Positions 7,800 to 16,714 of a stretch of DNA of 64,000 nucleotides are shown one piece after another. Position 1 is the stretch's first letter; the number at the start of each line of letters is the position of its first letter. Origin of the DNA: Williamsia muralis (GTDB lineage: Bacteria; Actinomycetota; Actinomycetes; Mycobacteriales; Mycobacteriaceae). Location: positions 868,001-932,000 of the forward strand of contig NZ_PEBD01000008.1 of the NCBI RefSeq assembly GCF_002735905.1, read 5' to 3'. The notes below the pieces were generated by a model that saw nothing but the letters and a program-made list of their open reading frames with translations, made no database searches and was not told the DNA's origin. The translations under genes and the position numbers were made by a program.

Positions 7800-9023
7800 T
7801 CATCGATCTGACCGACTCGACTCGATCTCACCTCCGAGCAGGCCACGGTAGGCAAGCCACACGGCTGACGCCGCCGCGATGATCGCCGCTGCGCCCCAGA
7901 CGAGGGCCGACCACCCGCCGATTTGCCACAGAATGCCGGCCAGTGCGGATCCGAATGCGCCTCCGACGAAGTTGACCGTGACGAAAGCAGTGTTGAGCCG
8001 ACTACGCGCCTGAGGGTCGATCGACAAGATGCGGGTCTGATTGAGGATGTTGACCATCTGAACCGCCACGTCGAGCAGGAGGACGGAGCCGATGATCACG
8101 AAAATGGACTGCGCGCCTATGCCGGCGACCGCGAGCGCCACGAGGGTGAGCGTTAGGGCGATGCCGGTGGCGGGTACCGACAGGCCGCGGTCGTAGAGTG
8201 CGCCGGCACGACGAGCGGCCAGAGCTCCTGCCAGTCCAACCAAACCGACCAGTCCGATCTGGTTGACGGAGTACGAGAACGGAGGAGAACTAAGGAGAAA
8301 AGTGAGGCCGGTCCAGAACATCGTGAAGACCGCGAAGGCGGCCATTCCGAGAATCATCGTGACACGGACCGACTTGTGTTGTCGCACAGCGCCGAAAACC
8401 GAAAGAAGTAATCTGCGATAACCGATTGCGGGCCGCTCCGGAGTTGTCGGGAGTACAACGATGAGGATGACCGCCAACAGTGTCATCAATACAGCTGCCG
8501 CCATGTAGATTGCGCGCCAACCGAAGGCGTCGGCGACAAAACCACTGATTGTGCGAGACAGCAAGATTCCTATGATGAGGCCGGACACGACAGTTCCGAG
8601 AACGCGCCCACGTTGCTCATCCCGAGCGAGGTCGCCGGCCAAAGGCGTCAGAAGCTGTGCCGACACCGTGGTGAGCCCGAGCGCGGCCAGTGCGACGAGA
8701 AGCACCGCAAAGCTGGGGGCGGCAGCGCATGCCACCAACGCAACAGCCGAGCAGAACATGATCGACGGAATGAGGCGTCGACGGTTGACGGTGTCGCCGA
8801 GTGGTACCACCAGGAAGATGCCCACGGCGTAACCGATCTGGGTGACCGTCACCAGAAGTCCGGCCTGTCCATCAGATACGTCGAGAGACTCGCCGATATC
8901 GCTGAGCAGCGGTCCAGCCCAGTAGAGGTTTCCAACCGCAGCGCCTCCGGCGACGGCGAACAGCAACGTCAGTCCGCGAGACATTCCTGACGTGTGCTCA
9001 TGCTGCAGTTGGCCAGAAGTCAT
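7800..9023 (-). CDS. MFS transporter
   Basis: A 407-residue major facilitator with about 12 hydrophobic segments. The loop between helices 2 and 3 reads PLGDTVNRRRLIP, the MFS signature region. The start chosen is ATG 9023 (MTSGQLQHEH), because it overlaps the stop of the upstream SnoaL-like gene by one base (TGATG); longer open frame to 9140 overlaps that gene and lacks support. It is the last gene of a four-gene minus-strand operon with two acyl-CoA dehydrogenases and a SnoaL-like protein. It could import the substrate or export an intermediate; direction and substrate cannot be told. Confidence 0.9.
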   Translation of the reverse strand: MTSGQLQHEHTSGMSRGLTLLFAVAGGAAVGNLYWAGPLLSDIGESLDVSDGQAGLLVTVTQIGYAVGIFLVVPLGDTVNRRRLIPSIMFCSAVALVACAAAPSFAVLLVALAALGLTTVSAQLLTPLAGDLARDEQRGRVLGTVVSGLIIGILLSRTISGFVADAFGWRAIYMAAAVLMTLLAVILIVVLPTTPERPAIGYRRLLLSVFGAVRQHKSVRVTMILGMAAFAVFTMFWTGLTFLLSSPPFSYSVNQIGLVGLVGLAGALAARRAGALYDRGLSVPATGIALTLTLVALAVAGIGAQSIFVIIGSVLLLDVAVQMVNILNQTRILSIDPQARSRLNTAFVTVNFVGGAFGSALAGILWQIGGWSALVWGAAAIIAAASAVWLAYRGLLGGEIESSRSDR

Positions 9024-9460
9024 CACCGCGTCGGAACTGAAGGCGCTCCCGACATCAGCGGTTCGGCAGGCGAATGCAGGAAACGATGGGTGAAGAGCCA
9101 GCCGTCCTCGGTCAGAACGAGGCGGTCGTGATATCGCCACGTCCCGGCGATGATCTGGGTGTTGTCCGGTCCGGGAACGATCCCGACCATGTCCGTCCAG
9201 GCAGATGCGTGGCTTTCGTCGTCGAGCTGCACGACAGTCGGACCTAGAAGGTGGCGGCCTGGTTCCTGCGTCTGCATACCCGCCACCGAGGAGATCATCT
9301 CGTCACGTCCGGTCAGACGAAAAGTTCCCACGGCCATGATGCAGTCTTCGTGCAGCATCGTGGCCAGCGCTGTGTAGTCGCGGTCGTCGAGCTTGAACGC
9401 GTATAGGGCGATGAGTCGCCGAACAGCGTCTTCCGCGGATGGCTCCGAATTGATGCTCAT
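9023..9460 (-). CDS. SnoaL-like NTF2-fold protein
   Basis: A 145-residue NTF2-fold protein of the SnoaL-like class found throughout actinobacterial catabolic clusters. The pattern is typical: an N-terminal helix pair with ALYAFKLDDRDY, then a strand with AWTDMVGI and a C-terminal DRLVLTEDGWLFTHRFLH. Family members bind small hydrophobic ligands and some are isomerases, dehydratases or ring-hydroxylating dioxygenase small-subunit relatives. ATG at 9460 overlaps the stop of the acyl-CoA dehydrogenase by 4 bp (ATGA), and its own stop overlaps the MFS start. It differs clearly from the SnoaL-like protein at 3068. Confidence 0.85.
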   Translation of the reverse strand: MSINSEPSAEDAVRRLIALYAFKLDDRDYTALATMLHEDCIMAVGTFRLTGRDEMISSVAGMQTQEPGRHLLGPTVVQLDDESHASAWTDMVGIVPGPDNTQIIAGTWRYHDRLVLTEDGWLFTHRFLHSPAEPLMSGAPSVPTR

Positions 9461-10605
9461 GCGCCCTCCCCGGCGTGCGCGGTCACGAGGCGAGCGAAGA
9501 GGTTCGATCGGTCGACGTCCTGATCACCCAACAGCATGGTGTTCGCGACGGCGCGGCGGAAATACAGGTGTGCGGGGTGTTCCCAGGTGAACCCGATCCC
9601 ACCGTGAACGTGGATGTTGGCGCGCGCGACCTTGTAGTAGGCGTCCGTGCAATAGATCTTGGCGAGAAGGAGGTCGTTGTATGCAGACTCGCGACCGGCT
9701 TCGGCTTCCTCCGCGGCGGTCCACCCAGACGAGATCATTCCTTCAACAGTCACTGCCAAGTCGGCCAGTTTGTGCTTGATGGACTGGAATCCGCCGATGG
9801 GCCGGCCGAATTGCTCGCGAACCTTGGCGTACGAAATCGCCATGTCGAGTGCCGCCTCCGCTCCGCCGATGCAGTCGGCAACCAGGCACAGCTCGGCGTC
9901 GCGGAGTGCTGCCATCAACTGCGGTGCGGAGTCGTTCTCATCCGAAACCAGGCTCGCCGGAACGCGATTCATTTCCAGGTGGCTGATTGAGCGGGTGAGA
10001 TCGAAGCTGGTGAGTGGTTCATCGGTGAAGCCGGCATCGTCTCGGTCCACGGCGAAGAGGCCGATCCCGAAATCAGCCCTTGCCACCACGAGAACCAGGT
10101 CGGCGCCGGTGAGGTCGAGGACGTGGAGCTTGCGGCCTGTCAACAGGTAGGTACCGCTGTCGGTCTGTGTTGCAGTTGTTGCGATGCGGTCTAGATCCCA
10201 GCCGGCGGATTCCTCGGAAGCAGCGAGGGTCGCGAGGACCTCACCCGAAGCGATACCCGGAAGATGCTCCTTCTTGGCAGCCACCGAGCCCGCCCGCGCG
10301 AGGGCCGGTGCCGCCAGCGCAATCGACGAGAACAACGGCGATGGGTGGACCACTTTGCCCCATGCTCGGAACCCGACAAACATGTCGAGCGGCGTTCCGC
10401 CCATGCCGCCGTATTCCTCCGGGATCGTTATGCCGGGCAGGCCGATTGCCGATGCCTGTTTCCAGGCCGTGGTGTTGGCCAGTCCGTCCGCGCCGAGTTC
10501 CAGGGCCCCGCGAACGTCTTCGAGAGCGACGGAACGCGTGAGGAGTTGGCGAATGGTGTCGTCCATCGCCGCGTGTTCATCGTTCATGGGAATTGGTATG
10601 TACAA
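9457..10605 (-). CDS. Acyl-CoA dehydrogenase (FadE-like, probable partner of the upstream one)
   Basis: A 382-residue FAD-dependent acyl-CoA dehydrogenase. Recognisable parts are IPEEYGGMGG near the N-terminus, VREQFGRPIGGFQSIKHKLAD in the FAD-binding helices, and HVHGGIGFTWEHPAHLYFRRA near the C-terminus. The medium-chain-type YEG glutamate is absent; a glutamate in LRDAELCLVAD sits where isovaleryl-CoA dehydrogenase keeps its base. The GFTWEHP type resembles the subunits of heteromeric steroid acyl-CoA dehydrogenases such as ChsE1/ChsE2 and FadE28/29. The TTG start at 10605 is supported by GAGAGG; ATG 10587 is the alternative. It follows the other dehydrogenase by 44 bp. Confidence 0.91.
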   Translation of the reverse strand: MYIPIPMNDEHAAMDDTIRQLLTRSVALEDVRGALELGADGLANTTAWKQASAIGLPGITIPEEYGGMGGTPLDMFVGFRAWGKVVHPSPLFSSIALAAPALARAGSVAAKKEHLPGIASGEVLATLAASEESAGWDLDRIATTATQTDSGTYLLTGRKLHVLDLTGADLVLVVARADFGIGLFAVDRDDAGFTDEPLTSFDLTRSISHLEMNRVPASLVSDENDSAPQLMAALRDAELCLVADCIGGAEAALDMAISYAKVREQFGRPIGGFQSIKHKLADLAVTVEGMISSGWTAAEEAEAGRESAYNDLLLAKIYCTDAYYKVARANIHVHGGIGFTWEHPAHLYFRRAVANTMLLGDQDVDRSNLFARLVTAHAGEGA

Positions 10606-10649
10606 GGTGGAGTCCTCTCAAAGCATCCGAGCGGTCGTAGGGTGGCCTG

Positions 10650-11819
10650 TCAGCTTCCTCGAGGTAGCCCCAGTAGCCGCTCGGCGATCGCGTTCTTCTG
10701 AATTTCTGTGGTTCCGCCGGCGATCGAAGCCATGGGGAAGCTGAGCATGAGGTGCGCCGCCTCTTGGGCCGCAGCGTCTTCCGCAGACCAGGCCATGGTG
10801 GCCTTGCCTGCGACAAGTGCGCTGACCCGTGCGGCCGCCTCAGCTGCGGATCCGGTCCCGACCTTGACGAATGATCCCAGAGGCCCCTTCGGGTTCGACG
10901 TCTCGATGGCGCGGCGAATCCGTATTCCGTTGAGGTCGAGAATTCGCTGCTCGATGTAGAGGTCGAGCAGAGCGCCTGAAACGTGGGGCTCATCGATGAT
11001 GCCGCGTTCCTGGCTGAGCTTGACGAGTGAGTCGAATACGTCAGCATCCATCCTCGAGCCGGTCGTCCCGGCTCCCAACGCCAACCGTTCGTGCGTCAGC
11101 ATCGCGATCAGCACGGCCCAGCCCCCGCCCACCTCGCCGAGAATGGAGTCTGGCGATACTCGGACCCCATCGAGGAAGACCTCGTTGAAGTTGGTCTCGC
11201 CGGTGATCTCCCGCAATGGGCGGATCTCCACTCCTGGCGCCTTCAGGTCGACCACAACCATGCTGAGTCCGTTGTGTCTGCGCTCTTCGCGCGAGGTCCG
11301 CACCAGCGCCAGCGCGAGATCCGACTCGACCGCAAGCGACGTCCACACCTTTTGACCGGTGATGACGTAAGCGTCGCCGTCGAGCGTTGCGGTGGTCGAC
11401 ACGCTTGCCAGGTCCGATCCTGCTCCCGGCTCGGACAGCAGCTGGGTCCAGCGCTCGTCGCCTCGCAACATTCGGGGGATGTGTCGGGTCTGTTGTTCTG
11501 GTGTCCCGAAGTCGCGCACCGTAGGTGCGCAGATACCTACGGTCACCGCCGAGTACGGCAGAGACCACTGGTAGTCGCGCATCTCGTCGTTCCACACGGT
11601 CTGGTGAGCGGAACTGAGCCCCCGGCCTCCGAGTTCTTTCGGCCAGGTGAGTCCGAGCAGCCCGGCGTCATACATCTGCTGATTGGTTTCTCGACGGCTG
11701 TCTTCAGTACTGCTCGCAGGCGTGAGATGAGCGATGTTCTCGCCGATCCACGTCCTCAGCCGAATCCGGAACGCGCTGACGTCCTGATCCTGTAGGTCGA
11801 AGTCGCTGTTCAACGTCAT
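10650..11819 (-). CDS. Acyl-CoA dehydrogenase (FadE-like)
   Basis: A 389-residue acyl-CoA dehydrogenase starting MTLNSDFDLQ. It shows TWPKELGGRG, LSEPGAGSDLAS (FAD/substrate loop), VITGQKVWTS and C-terminal SIAGGTTEIQKN. The last motif lacks the YEGT glutamate, but ...THERLALGAG carries one at the isovaleryl-CoA-dehydrogenase position. ATG 11819 is chosen because AAGGAG lies 5 nt before it; open frame continues to 11921 without support. It heads the four-gene minus-strand operon, divergent from the PrpD-like operon, with operator site C in between. The adjacent pair of different dehydrogenases suggests a heterotetramer, which is inference from the steroid-degradation precedents. Confidence 0.92.
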   Translation of the reverse strand: MTLNSDFDLQDQDVSAFRIRLRTWIGENIAHLTPASSTEDSRRETNQQMYDAGLLGLTWPKELGGRGLSSAHQTVWNDEMRDYQWSLPYSAVTVGICAPTVRDFGTPEQQTRHIPRMLRGDERWTQLLSEPGAGSDLASVSTTATLDGDAYVITGQKVWTSLAVESDLALALVRTSREERRHNGLSMVVVDLKAPGVEIRPLREITGETNFNEVFLDGVRVSPDSILGEVGGGWAVLIAMLTHERLALGAGTTGSRMDADVFDSLVKLSQERGIIDEPHVSGALLDLYIEQRILDLNGIRIRRAIETSNPKGPLGSFVKVGTGSAAEAAARVSALVAGKATMAWSAEDAAAQEAAHLMLSFPMASIAGGTTEIQKNAIAERLLGLPRGS

Positions 11820-11952
11820 CACGTCTCCTTCGGTGAGGCCCAAACTACTGACAAGCATGCCTGGCAGTTCTTGTCTGGTCTCGTTCTGCTGGCTTGCGCA
11901 AATTTCTCTTGCCAGCTCCACGGTTGCATGTACAGTAACAGTCAGTCAATGT

Positions 11953-11967
11953 AATTGTCTGTCAATT
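11953..11967 (+). promoter_or_regulatory. Candidate GntR operator, site C
   Basis: AATTGTCTGTCAATT is a perfect 5-bp inverted repeat (AATTG/CAATT, 5-nt spacer) containing the ATTGTCTG core of the other sites. It abuts the GGAGG ribosome site (11968-11972) of the PrpD-like gene and lies 134 bp from the start of the divergent acyl-CoA dehydrogenase operon. Confidence 0.6.
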
Positions 11968-11979
11968 GGAGGTTACTCT

Positions 11980-13371
11980 ATGATCGCATCCGAGCTTGCT
12001 GGCTTCGCCTCGGAGCTGACGATCGAAGACGTCCCACGCGCCGTCCGGGATAGGGCGGTGCTGCATTTGGCGGACTGCCTTGGCATCGCAGTTGCCTCGA
12101 CCACAATGGATTTCGGCGAATCGGTACATCGCGCCGGCACGCGCCTCGGGAGCGGCCAGGACAGCCGAGTGATCGGCTGGGGCACCCCGCTCCCAGCAGC
12201 GTCGGCCGCATTGGTCAACGGGACTTTGATTCACGGTCTTGACTTCGATGACACCCACATCGAAGCGATCCACCACGCAAGCGCTCCCGCGCTCGCCTCG
12301 GCCCTGTCCGTGGCTGAAGCGGAGGATGCCAGCGGCACAGATCTGCTTCTGGCCTACATCATCGGCGTCGAGGTCGGTACGCGTCTCGCCATCGCAGGAC
12401 AAGGCGAGTTCCACGATCGTGGTTTTCATCCCACCGGCATCCTCGGCACCTTTGCCGCAGTGTGCGCCACCGGCAGCGTCCGTAATGTGTCACCCGAGAC
12501 GATGGTTCGAGCCATGGGTCTGGCCGGCAGCCAAGCTGCCGGGATCCTCGAGCTGCATCACTCGTGGCTGAAGCGTCTGCACCCAGGATGGGCTGCTCAC
12601 AGCGGCATCGTTGCAAGCACGCTGGCCGAGGAGGGATTTGTCGGGCCGGCTTCGGTGTTCGAGGGCGACAACGGACTCTTCATGAGTCACCTCGGCCGGG
12701 TGCCCGATCGCACCGCCCTTCATCTGGACGACCTCGGTAGCCACTGGATGACTGCCGAACTGGCGCTCAAGCCTTATCCCTGCTGCCATTTCACCCACGC
12801 CTTCATAGATGCCGCCCTCGAGTTGCGCGAGCAGTTGCTCGACTCTGGCCGCACCCTCGACGACATCGAATCGATCTCTGCGCCTACCAGCGAGCGGCTC
12901 ATTCCAGCAGTGGCGGCCCCGGTCGATCGCCGCATCGCGCCGGAGACGATCTATGACGCCCTGTTCAGCATCCAGTTCGCCATCGCGCTGGCTCTTCAGC
13001 AGGGCCGGGTTGACCTGGCATCGTTCTACGATCAACCGCTTGACGACCCGGCAGTGCGCCGGATCGCCGCGCTCGTCACCTGCCCAATCGATGAGCAGAG
13101 CGACTACCCGGCGCATTTCCCGGGTGAGGTCATCATCACCTTCAAGGACGGCTCGGTGCTGCAGAAGCGTCACGCATCGAGTCGTGGGACTCACGAGCAG
13201 CCGCTCAACGAATCCGAGGTCGTCGCCAAGTTCCGCAGCAACGTGACCCGTCGCTGGGACGAGGCTGCGGCTGAGGAAGTGTCGAAGACGGTACTGGAGG
13301 TCGAAAATCTCAGCGCGTCGCAATTGGTCGATGCCTTTTGTGAGACGACCGGGCAGCGTGGTGCCAAATGA
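11980..13371 (+). CDS. MmgE/PrpD family protein
   Basis: A 463-residue member of the MmgE/PrpD family, which includes 2-methylcitrate dehydratase and cis-aconitate decarboxylase (CAD/IRG1). Family landmarks are visible: NGTLIHGLDFDDTH near residue 75, RLHPGWAAHSGI mid-protein and LKPYPCCHFTHAFID, which carry the aspartate, histidine and lysine residues of the family's active site. Length fits the family. ATG at 11980 has GGAGG 7 nt upstream. It begins a six-gene operon linked by 1-4 bp overlaps to a MaoC protein, an acyl-CoA dehydrogenase, a second MaoC protein, a CoA-transferase and a CitE-like lyase. It might dehydrate or decarboxylate a branched carboxylic acid; the exact reaction is unknown. 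Confidence 0.9.
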   Translation: MIASELAGFASELTIEDVPRAVRDRAVLHLADCLGIAVASTTMDFGESVHRAGTRLGSGQDSRVIGWGTPLPAASAALVNGTLIHGLDFDDTHIEAIHHASAPALASALSVAEAEDASGTDLLLAYIIGVEVGTRLAIAGQGEFHDRGFHPTGILGTFAAVCATGSVRNVSPETMVRAMGLAGSQAAGILELHHSWLKRLHPGWAAHSGIVASTLAEEGFVGPASVFEGDNGLFMSHLGRVPDRTALHLDDLGSHWMTAELALKPYPCCHFTHAFIDAALELREQLLDSGRTLDDIESISAPTSERLIPAVAAPVDRRIAPETIYDALFSIQFAIALALQQGRVDLASFYDQPLDDPAVRRIAALVTCPIDEQSDYPAHFPGEVIITFKDGSVLQKRHASSRGTHEQPLNESEVVAKFRSNVTRRWDEAAAEEVSKTVLEVENLSASQLVDAFCETTGQRGAK

Positions 13372-13847
13372 GCGGCCAGACGATCCGGCGTGAACGCGGA
13401 CTGCTGTACGAAGACTTCCGCGTTGGTCAGACCTTCGACCACCATTGGGGCCGAACGCTTTCGGGCTCTGAGAGCAAGACGTACAGCACGATGACGATGA
13501 ACTTCTGCCCGATCTACTTCAATGACCACTACGCCGCGGCCCAGGGTTACGACGGTGCAGTGATCAACCCGATGCTCGTTTTCACGACGATTCTCGGGCT
13601 CTCGGTAGAGGACCTCTCGGAAGCGGGAGGCCCCTTCCTCGGAATCGATGATCTGGTGTTCGACCGCCCCGTTTACGACGGCGAAACCGTATACGCCCGG
13701 TCCGAGACATTGAGCTGCCGCACCTCCTCGTCCAAGCCCGGCTGGGGAATCGTGAGCTGGCGAACCTCGGGCTTCAACCAAGACCAGCAGCAAGTGCTGA
13801 GCTTCCAACGCACCAATCTCGCGCGAATGAAGGAAAAGACGACGTGA
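13368..13847 (+). CDS. MaoC-like hot-dog protein lacking the usual histidine
   Basis: A 159-residue hot-dog-fold protein of the MaoC dehydratase family. The motif region reads TMTMNFCPIYFNDHYA, where relatives of the mesaconyl-CoA hydratase type have a histidine at the position of the tyrosine (P-x-H-F-N/D). The catalytic His is thus replaced. The partner MaoC protein at 14998 keeps it, so this one may be the non-catalytic half of a heteromeric hydratase, as in several steroid-degradation MaoC pairs. ATG overlaps the stop of the PrpD-like gene by 4 bp. Confidence 0.88.
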   Translation: MSGQTIRRERGLLYEDFRVGQTFDHHWGRTLSGSESKTYSTMTMNFCPIYFNDHYAAAQGYDGAVINPMLVFTTILGLSVEDLSEAGGPFLGIDDLVFDRPVYDGETVYARSETLSCRTSSSKPGWGIVSWRTSGFNQDQQQVLSFQRTNLARMKEKTT

Positions 13848-15001
13848 CGTACCTGACAGACGACCACCTGGCCATTCAGGAAAGTACCCGGCAGTTCGCA
13901 AAACGCGAGATCGAGCCGATCGCCCAGACGCTCGACCTCGAGGACAAGCAAATTCCCGACGAGGTCCTTGCCAAGATGGGCGCACTGGGGTTGTTCGGAG
14001 TCACACTGCCCGAGGAGCACGGCGGTCTTGGCCTGGATACGGCCGCTCTTTGTGTCGTGACCGAGGAGCTTGCGAAGGCAAGCCTGTCGGTGGGTAGCGT
14101 CATCCACCGCAACTCCACCCTCGGACACATTCTCCACCTCTACGGCACCGACGAGCAGCGCAACAAATACCTCGCCGGCATGGCCACGGGCGACATCATG
14201 ACGTCCAGCTCGGGCACCGAACCCGAGGCAGGTTCGGACGCGGCCAACATCAAGACGACGGCCAAGCGCACCTCGAACGGCTACGTACTCAACGGAACGA
14301 AGCAATGGACCACGTTCGCCAATCGCGCGGACCTGCTGTTCGTCTACGCCCGCACCAGCAATGAGCACAAGCACGGCGGAATCAGCCTGTTCATGGTCGA
14401 AAAGCCGGCTGGTGAGTTTCTTCCACCGAACCTGACCGGTACGCACATCCCCACCGCGGGTTACCACGGAATGAAGTCATACTCGCTTGCACTCGATGAC
14501 CTCGAGGTGCCGGAGAGCGCTCTCGTCGGAGGCGTTGAGGGACAAGGCTTCCGGCAGCTGATGAGCGGATACGAAACTGCGCGTATCACGTTCGCGTCTC
14601 GCTGTATCGGCCTGGCCCAGGCCGCATACGAAGAAGCTTTGGCCTACACGCAGCAACGTGTGCAGTTCGGCAAGCCGATCTCGAACTTTCAGGCGGTTCG
14701 TTTCCGGCTTGCGGACATGTACACGCAGATTCAAGCGGCGCGCTCGATGACGTTCTCTGCCGCAGAAGCTTTCGACACTGGCAAACGTGCCGACCTGGAA
14801 GCCGGCGCCGTCAAGCTGTTCGCGGCCGAGATGGCGCACAAGGTCGCGTGGGACGCACTTTATCTCCATGGTGGCAACGGTTATGCCATCGATTCCAAGG
14901 TGAACCGCTACTGGCGCGACGCCGGTTTGCTGCCAATTGGCGAGGGCACCAGCGATATTCAACGCGAGATCATCGCCCGCCGGATCTTGGGTGAACGATG
15001 A
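13844..15001 (+). CDS. Acyl-CoA dehydrogenase
   Basis: A 385-residue acyl-CoA dehydrogenase of the classical soluble type. It has LPEEHGGLGLD, SSGTEPEAGSDAA and VLNGTKQWTT in the N-terminal half, and QQRVQFGKPISNFQAVRFRLADM and LHGGNGYAIDSKVNRYWRDA in the C-terminal half. LPIGEGTSDIQREI carries the glutamate at the medium-chain dehydrogenase position, so an active site is complete. The GTG start overlaps the previous stop by 4 bp. Sitting between two MaoC proteins and before a CoA-transferase and CitE-like lyase, it may desaturate a branched or dicarboxylic acyl-CoA, analogous to methylsuccinyl-CoA dehydrogenase; that assignment is inference. Confidence 0.93.
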   Translation: MTYLTDDHLAIQESTRQFAKREIEPIAQTLDLEDKQIPDEVLAKMGALGLFGVTLPEEHGGLGLDTAALCVVTEELAKASLSVGSVIHRNSTLGHILHLYGTDEQRNKYLAGMATGDIMTSSSGTEPEAGSDAANIKTTAKRTSNGYVLNGTKQWTTFANRADLLFVYARTSNEHKHGGISLFMVEKPAGEFLPPNLTGTHIPTAGYHGMKSYSLALDDLEVPESALVGGVEGQGFRQLMSGYETARITFASRCIGLAQAAYEEALAYTQQRVQFGKPISNFQAVRFRLADMYTQIQAARSMTFSAAEAFDTGKRADLEAGAVKLFAAEMAHKVAWDALYLHGGNGYAIDSKVNRYWRDAGLLPIGEGTSDIQREIIARRILGER

Positions 15002-15522
15002 GCGGGGTACCTTCGAAAGCGTGGGATCTGTCCTTTGTCACCGGCAGCGAGAACTTCTTCGAAGACTTCGTTGTCGGGACGGTGTTCGATCACGCTCGCG
15101 GTCGAACCATCGACAATGTCGACAATCTATGGATCACCCATACAACGCTCAACACCGCTGAGGCGCACTTCAACCTCCCCTATGCCCACGGGCTGATGGA
15201 CGGCCGGTTCGAGGAGCGTCTGGTCATGGGCGCGGTCACGATTGCGGTTGTCATCGGACTCACCTCCGAGGATCTGTCCGAGAACGCCATCGCCGATGTC
15301 GGGCTGACCGGGGTTCGCCTGCACAACCCGGTGTTCGAGGGCGACACTTTGCACGCCCGAAGCGAGATTCTCGAGCTTGCACCCGACAGCAAGCGCGAAG
15401 ACGCCGGCCTACTCACGTACCGATTTGAAGGCCGCAAGGGAGACGACATCCCGGTCGTCGAAGGCGTTCGCACAGTCTCGATCAAGCGACGTCCCGTGCG
15501 TACCACCGAAGGAAGCCACTGA
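14998..15522 (+). CDS. MaoC-like enoyl-CoA hydratase (catalytic-type)
   Basis: A 174-residue hot-dog protein of the MaoC family. The motif THTTLNTAEAHFNLPYA keeps the histidine that the neighbour at 13368 has lost. Further shared features with that neighbour are FEDFVVGTVFDHARGRTI near the start and LTSEDLSENAIADVG in the middle, so the two are distant paralogues. In the mesaconyl-CoA-hydratase-like subgroup such a protein adds water to a 2-enoyl-CoA carrying a carboxylate. ATG overlaps the stop of the acyl-CoA dehydrogenase by 4 bp; the CoA-transferase gene begins 1 bp after its stop. Confidence 0.9.
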   Translation: MSGVPSKAWDLSFVTGSENFFEDFVVGTVFDHARGRTIDNVDNLWITHTTLNTAEAHFNLPYAHGLMDGRFEERLVMGAVTIAVVIGLTSEDLSENAIADVGLTGVRLHNPVFEGDTLHARSEILELAPDSKREDAGLLTYRFEGRKGDDIPVVEGVRTVSIKRRPVRTTEGSH

Positions 15523-15523
15523 C

Positions 15524-16714
15524 ATGAGCTCTGCATTGCACGGAATCAAAGTCGTCGACTTGACGCAGGGCGTCTCGGGGCCGATGAGTACCAGACTGCT
15601 CTCTCAGATGGGCGCGCGGGTGATCAAGGTCGAACGCCCTCAAGGCGGCGACCTCATTCGACATTGGGACGACTACGTCAACGGCATGTGCTCGGGCCAT
15701 GTGTGGGTGAACCCGGGCAAGGAGAGTATCGCCCTCAACCTCCGGTCAGAAGAGGGTGCGGACATACTGTTGCGGTTACTCGCCGACGCGGACGTCGTGA
15801 TCGAGAACTTCGTGCCGGGTACCCTCGCCAGCTGGGGTCTGGACGACGAGCGGCTCCGGGCGGTCAAGGATGACCTGATCATCTGTCACATCAGCGGATT
15901 CGGGCAAACGGGCCCATCGGCGGACCGGGCTGCACTCGATCTGATCATTCAAGCTGAATCAGGTCTGATCAGCACCAATGGAACCGAGGCGGAACCTGCG
16001 AAGCTCAGCGTCTCCGTCGCAGATATCTCCGGTTCCATGTACGCGACGATCTCGATTCTGGAATGTCTGTATCACCGTGAACGGACCGGCGAGGGCCAGA
16101 CGATCGACCTCGCTCTCTTCGATGCAGTCATGACCTGGACCGGGTACTTCCCATATATGGCTTGGTATCAGGGCAGAAATCCGGGACGGGTCGGCCTCAA
16201 CCACCACACGATGTTCCCCTATGGGGTGTACCAGGCGGGCGACGGCAAGGGTGTTGTCATCGCTGCGGGTGCAGGCAGTCATGACCAATGGCGTCGCTTC
16301 TGCGAGGCCATGAGCCTGCCTGAGCTGATCGATCACCCCGACTACTCGAGCAATGGTCTTCGTCTGCAGAACAAAGACGAGCTGCAGAAGATCGTCGTTG
16401 ACGCCATGGCTTCGCAGCCGCAGAGCTACTGGTTGGAGCGTTTCCACGAGTTCGGGATACCGTCGGGTGCCTACAACGAGTTCGACGAAGCGCTGGAACA
16501 TCCCCGCCTGAAGCACCGCAAGCTGGTCAAGGAAATCGACAGCGCCGTAGGCCCTGTCAAGGTTTTCGACTTCGCCCCGAGCTTCTCGACGCTCGACAGC
16601 GTGAACGAGCTCGGGCCACCGCTGCTCGGGGAGCACACAGACTCGATCCTGGCCGAGATCGGTCTCGATCCCGAAGCCATCGAGAAGTTGCGCGCGGGGG
16701 AGATCGTCGTCTGA
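15524..16714 (+). CDS. Family III CoA-transferase (CaiB/BaiF)
   Basis: A 396-residue class III CoA-transferase. It starts LHGIKVVDLTQGVSGPMSTRLL, has VIKVERPQGGD, and the catalytic aspartate is D139 in AALDLIIQAESG. It would move CoA from a donor such as succinyl-CoA to a free carboxylic acid. ATG 15524 is chosen because it follows the previous stop by one base and has GAAGGAAG upstream; the longer frame to 15377 lies inside the MaoC gene. Followed with a one-base overlap by the CitE-like lyase. In itaconate and methylsuccinate metabolism a CoA-transferase, hydratase and CitE-type lyase work in sequence, which fits this gene order. Confidence 0.94.
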   Translation: MSSALHGIKVVDLTQGVSGPMSTRLLSQMGARVIKVERPQGGDLIRHWDDYVNGMCSGHVWVNPGKESIALNLRSEEGADILLRLLADADVVIENFVPGTLASWGLDDERLRAVKDDLIICHISGFGQTGPSADRAALDLIIQAESGLISTNGTEAEPAKLSVSVADISGSMYATISILECLYHRERTGEGQTIDLALFDAVMTWTGYFPYMAWYQGRNPGRVGLNHHTMFPYGVYQAGDGKGVVIAAGAGSHDQWRRFCEAMSLPELIDHPDYSSNGLRLQNKDELQKIVVDAMASQPQSYWLERFHEFGIPSGAYNEFDEALEHPRLKHRKLVKEIDSAVGPVKVFDFAPSFSTLDSVNELGPPLLGEHTDSILAEIGLDPEAIEKLRAGEIVV

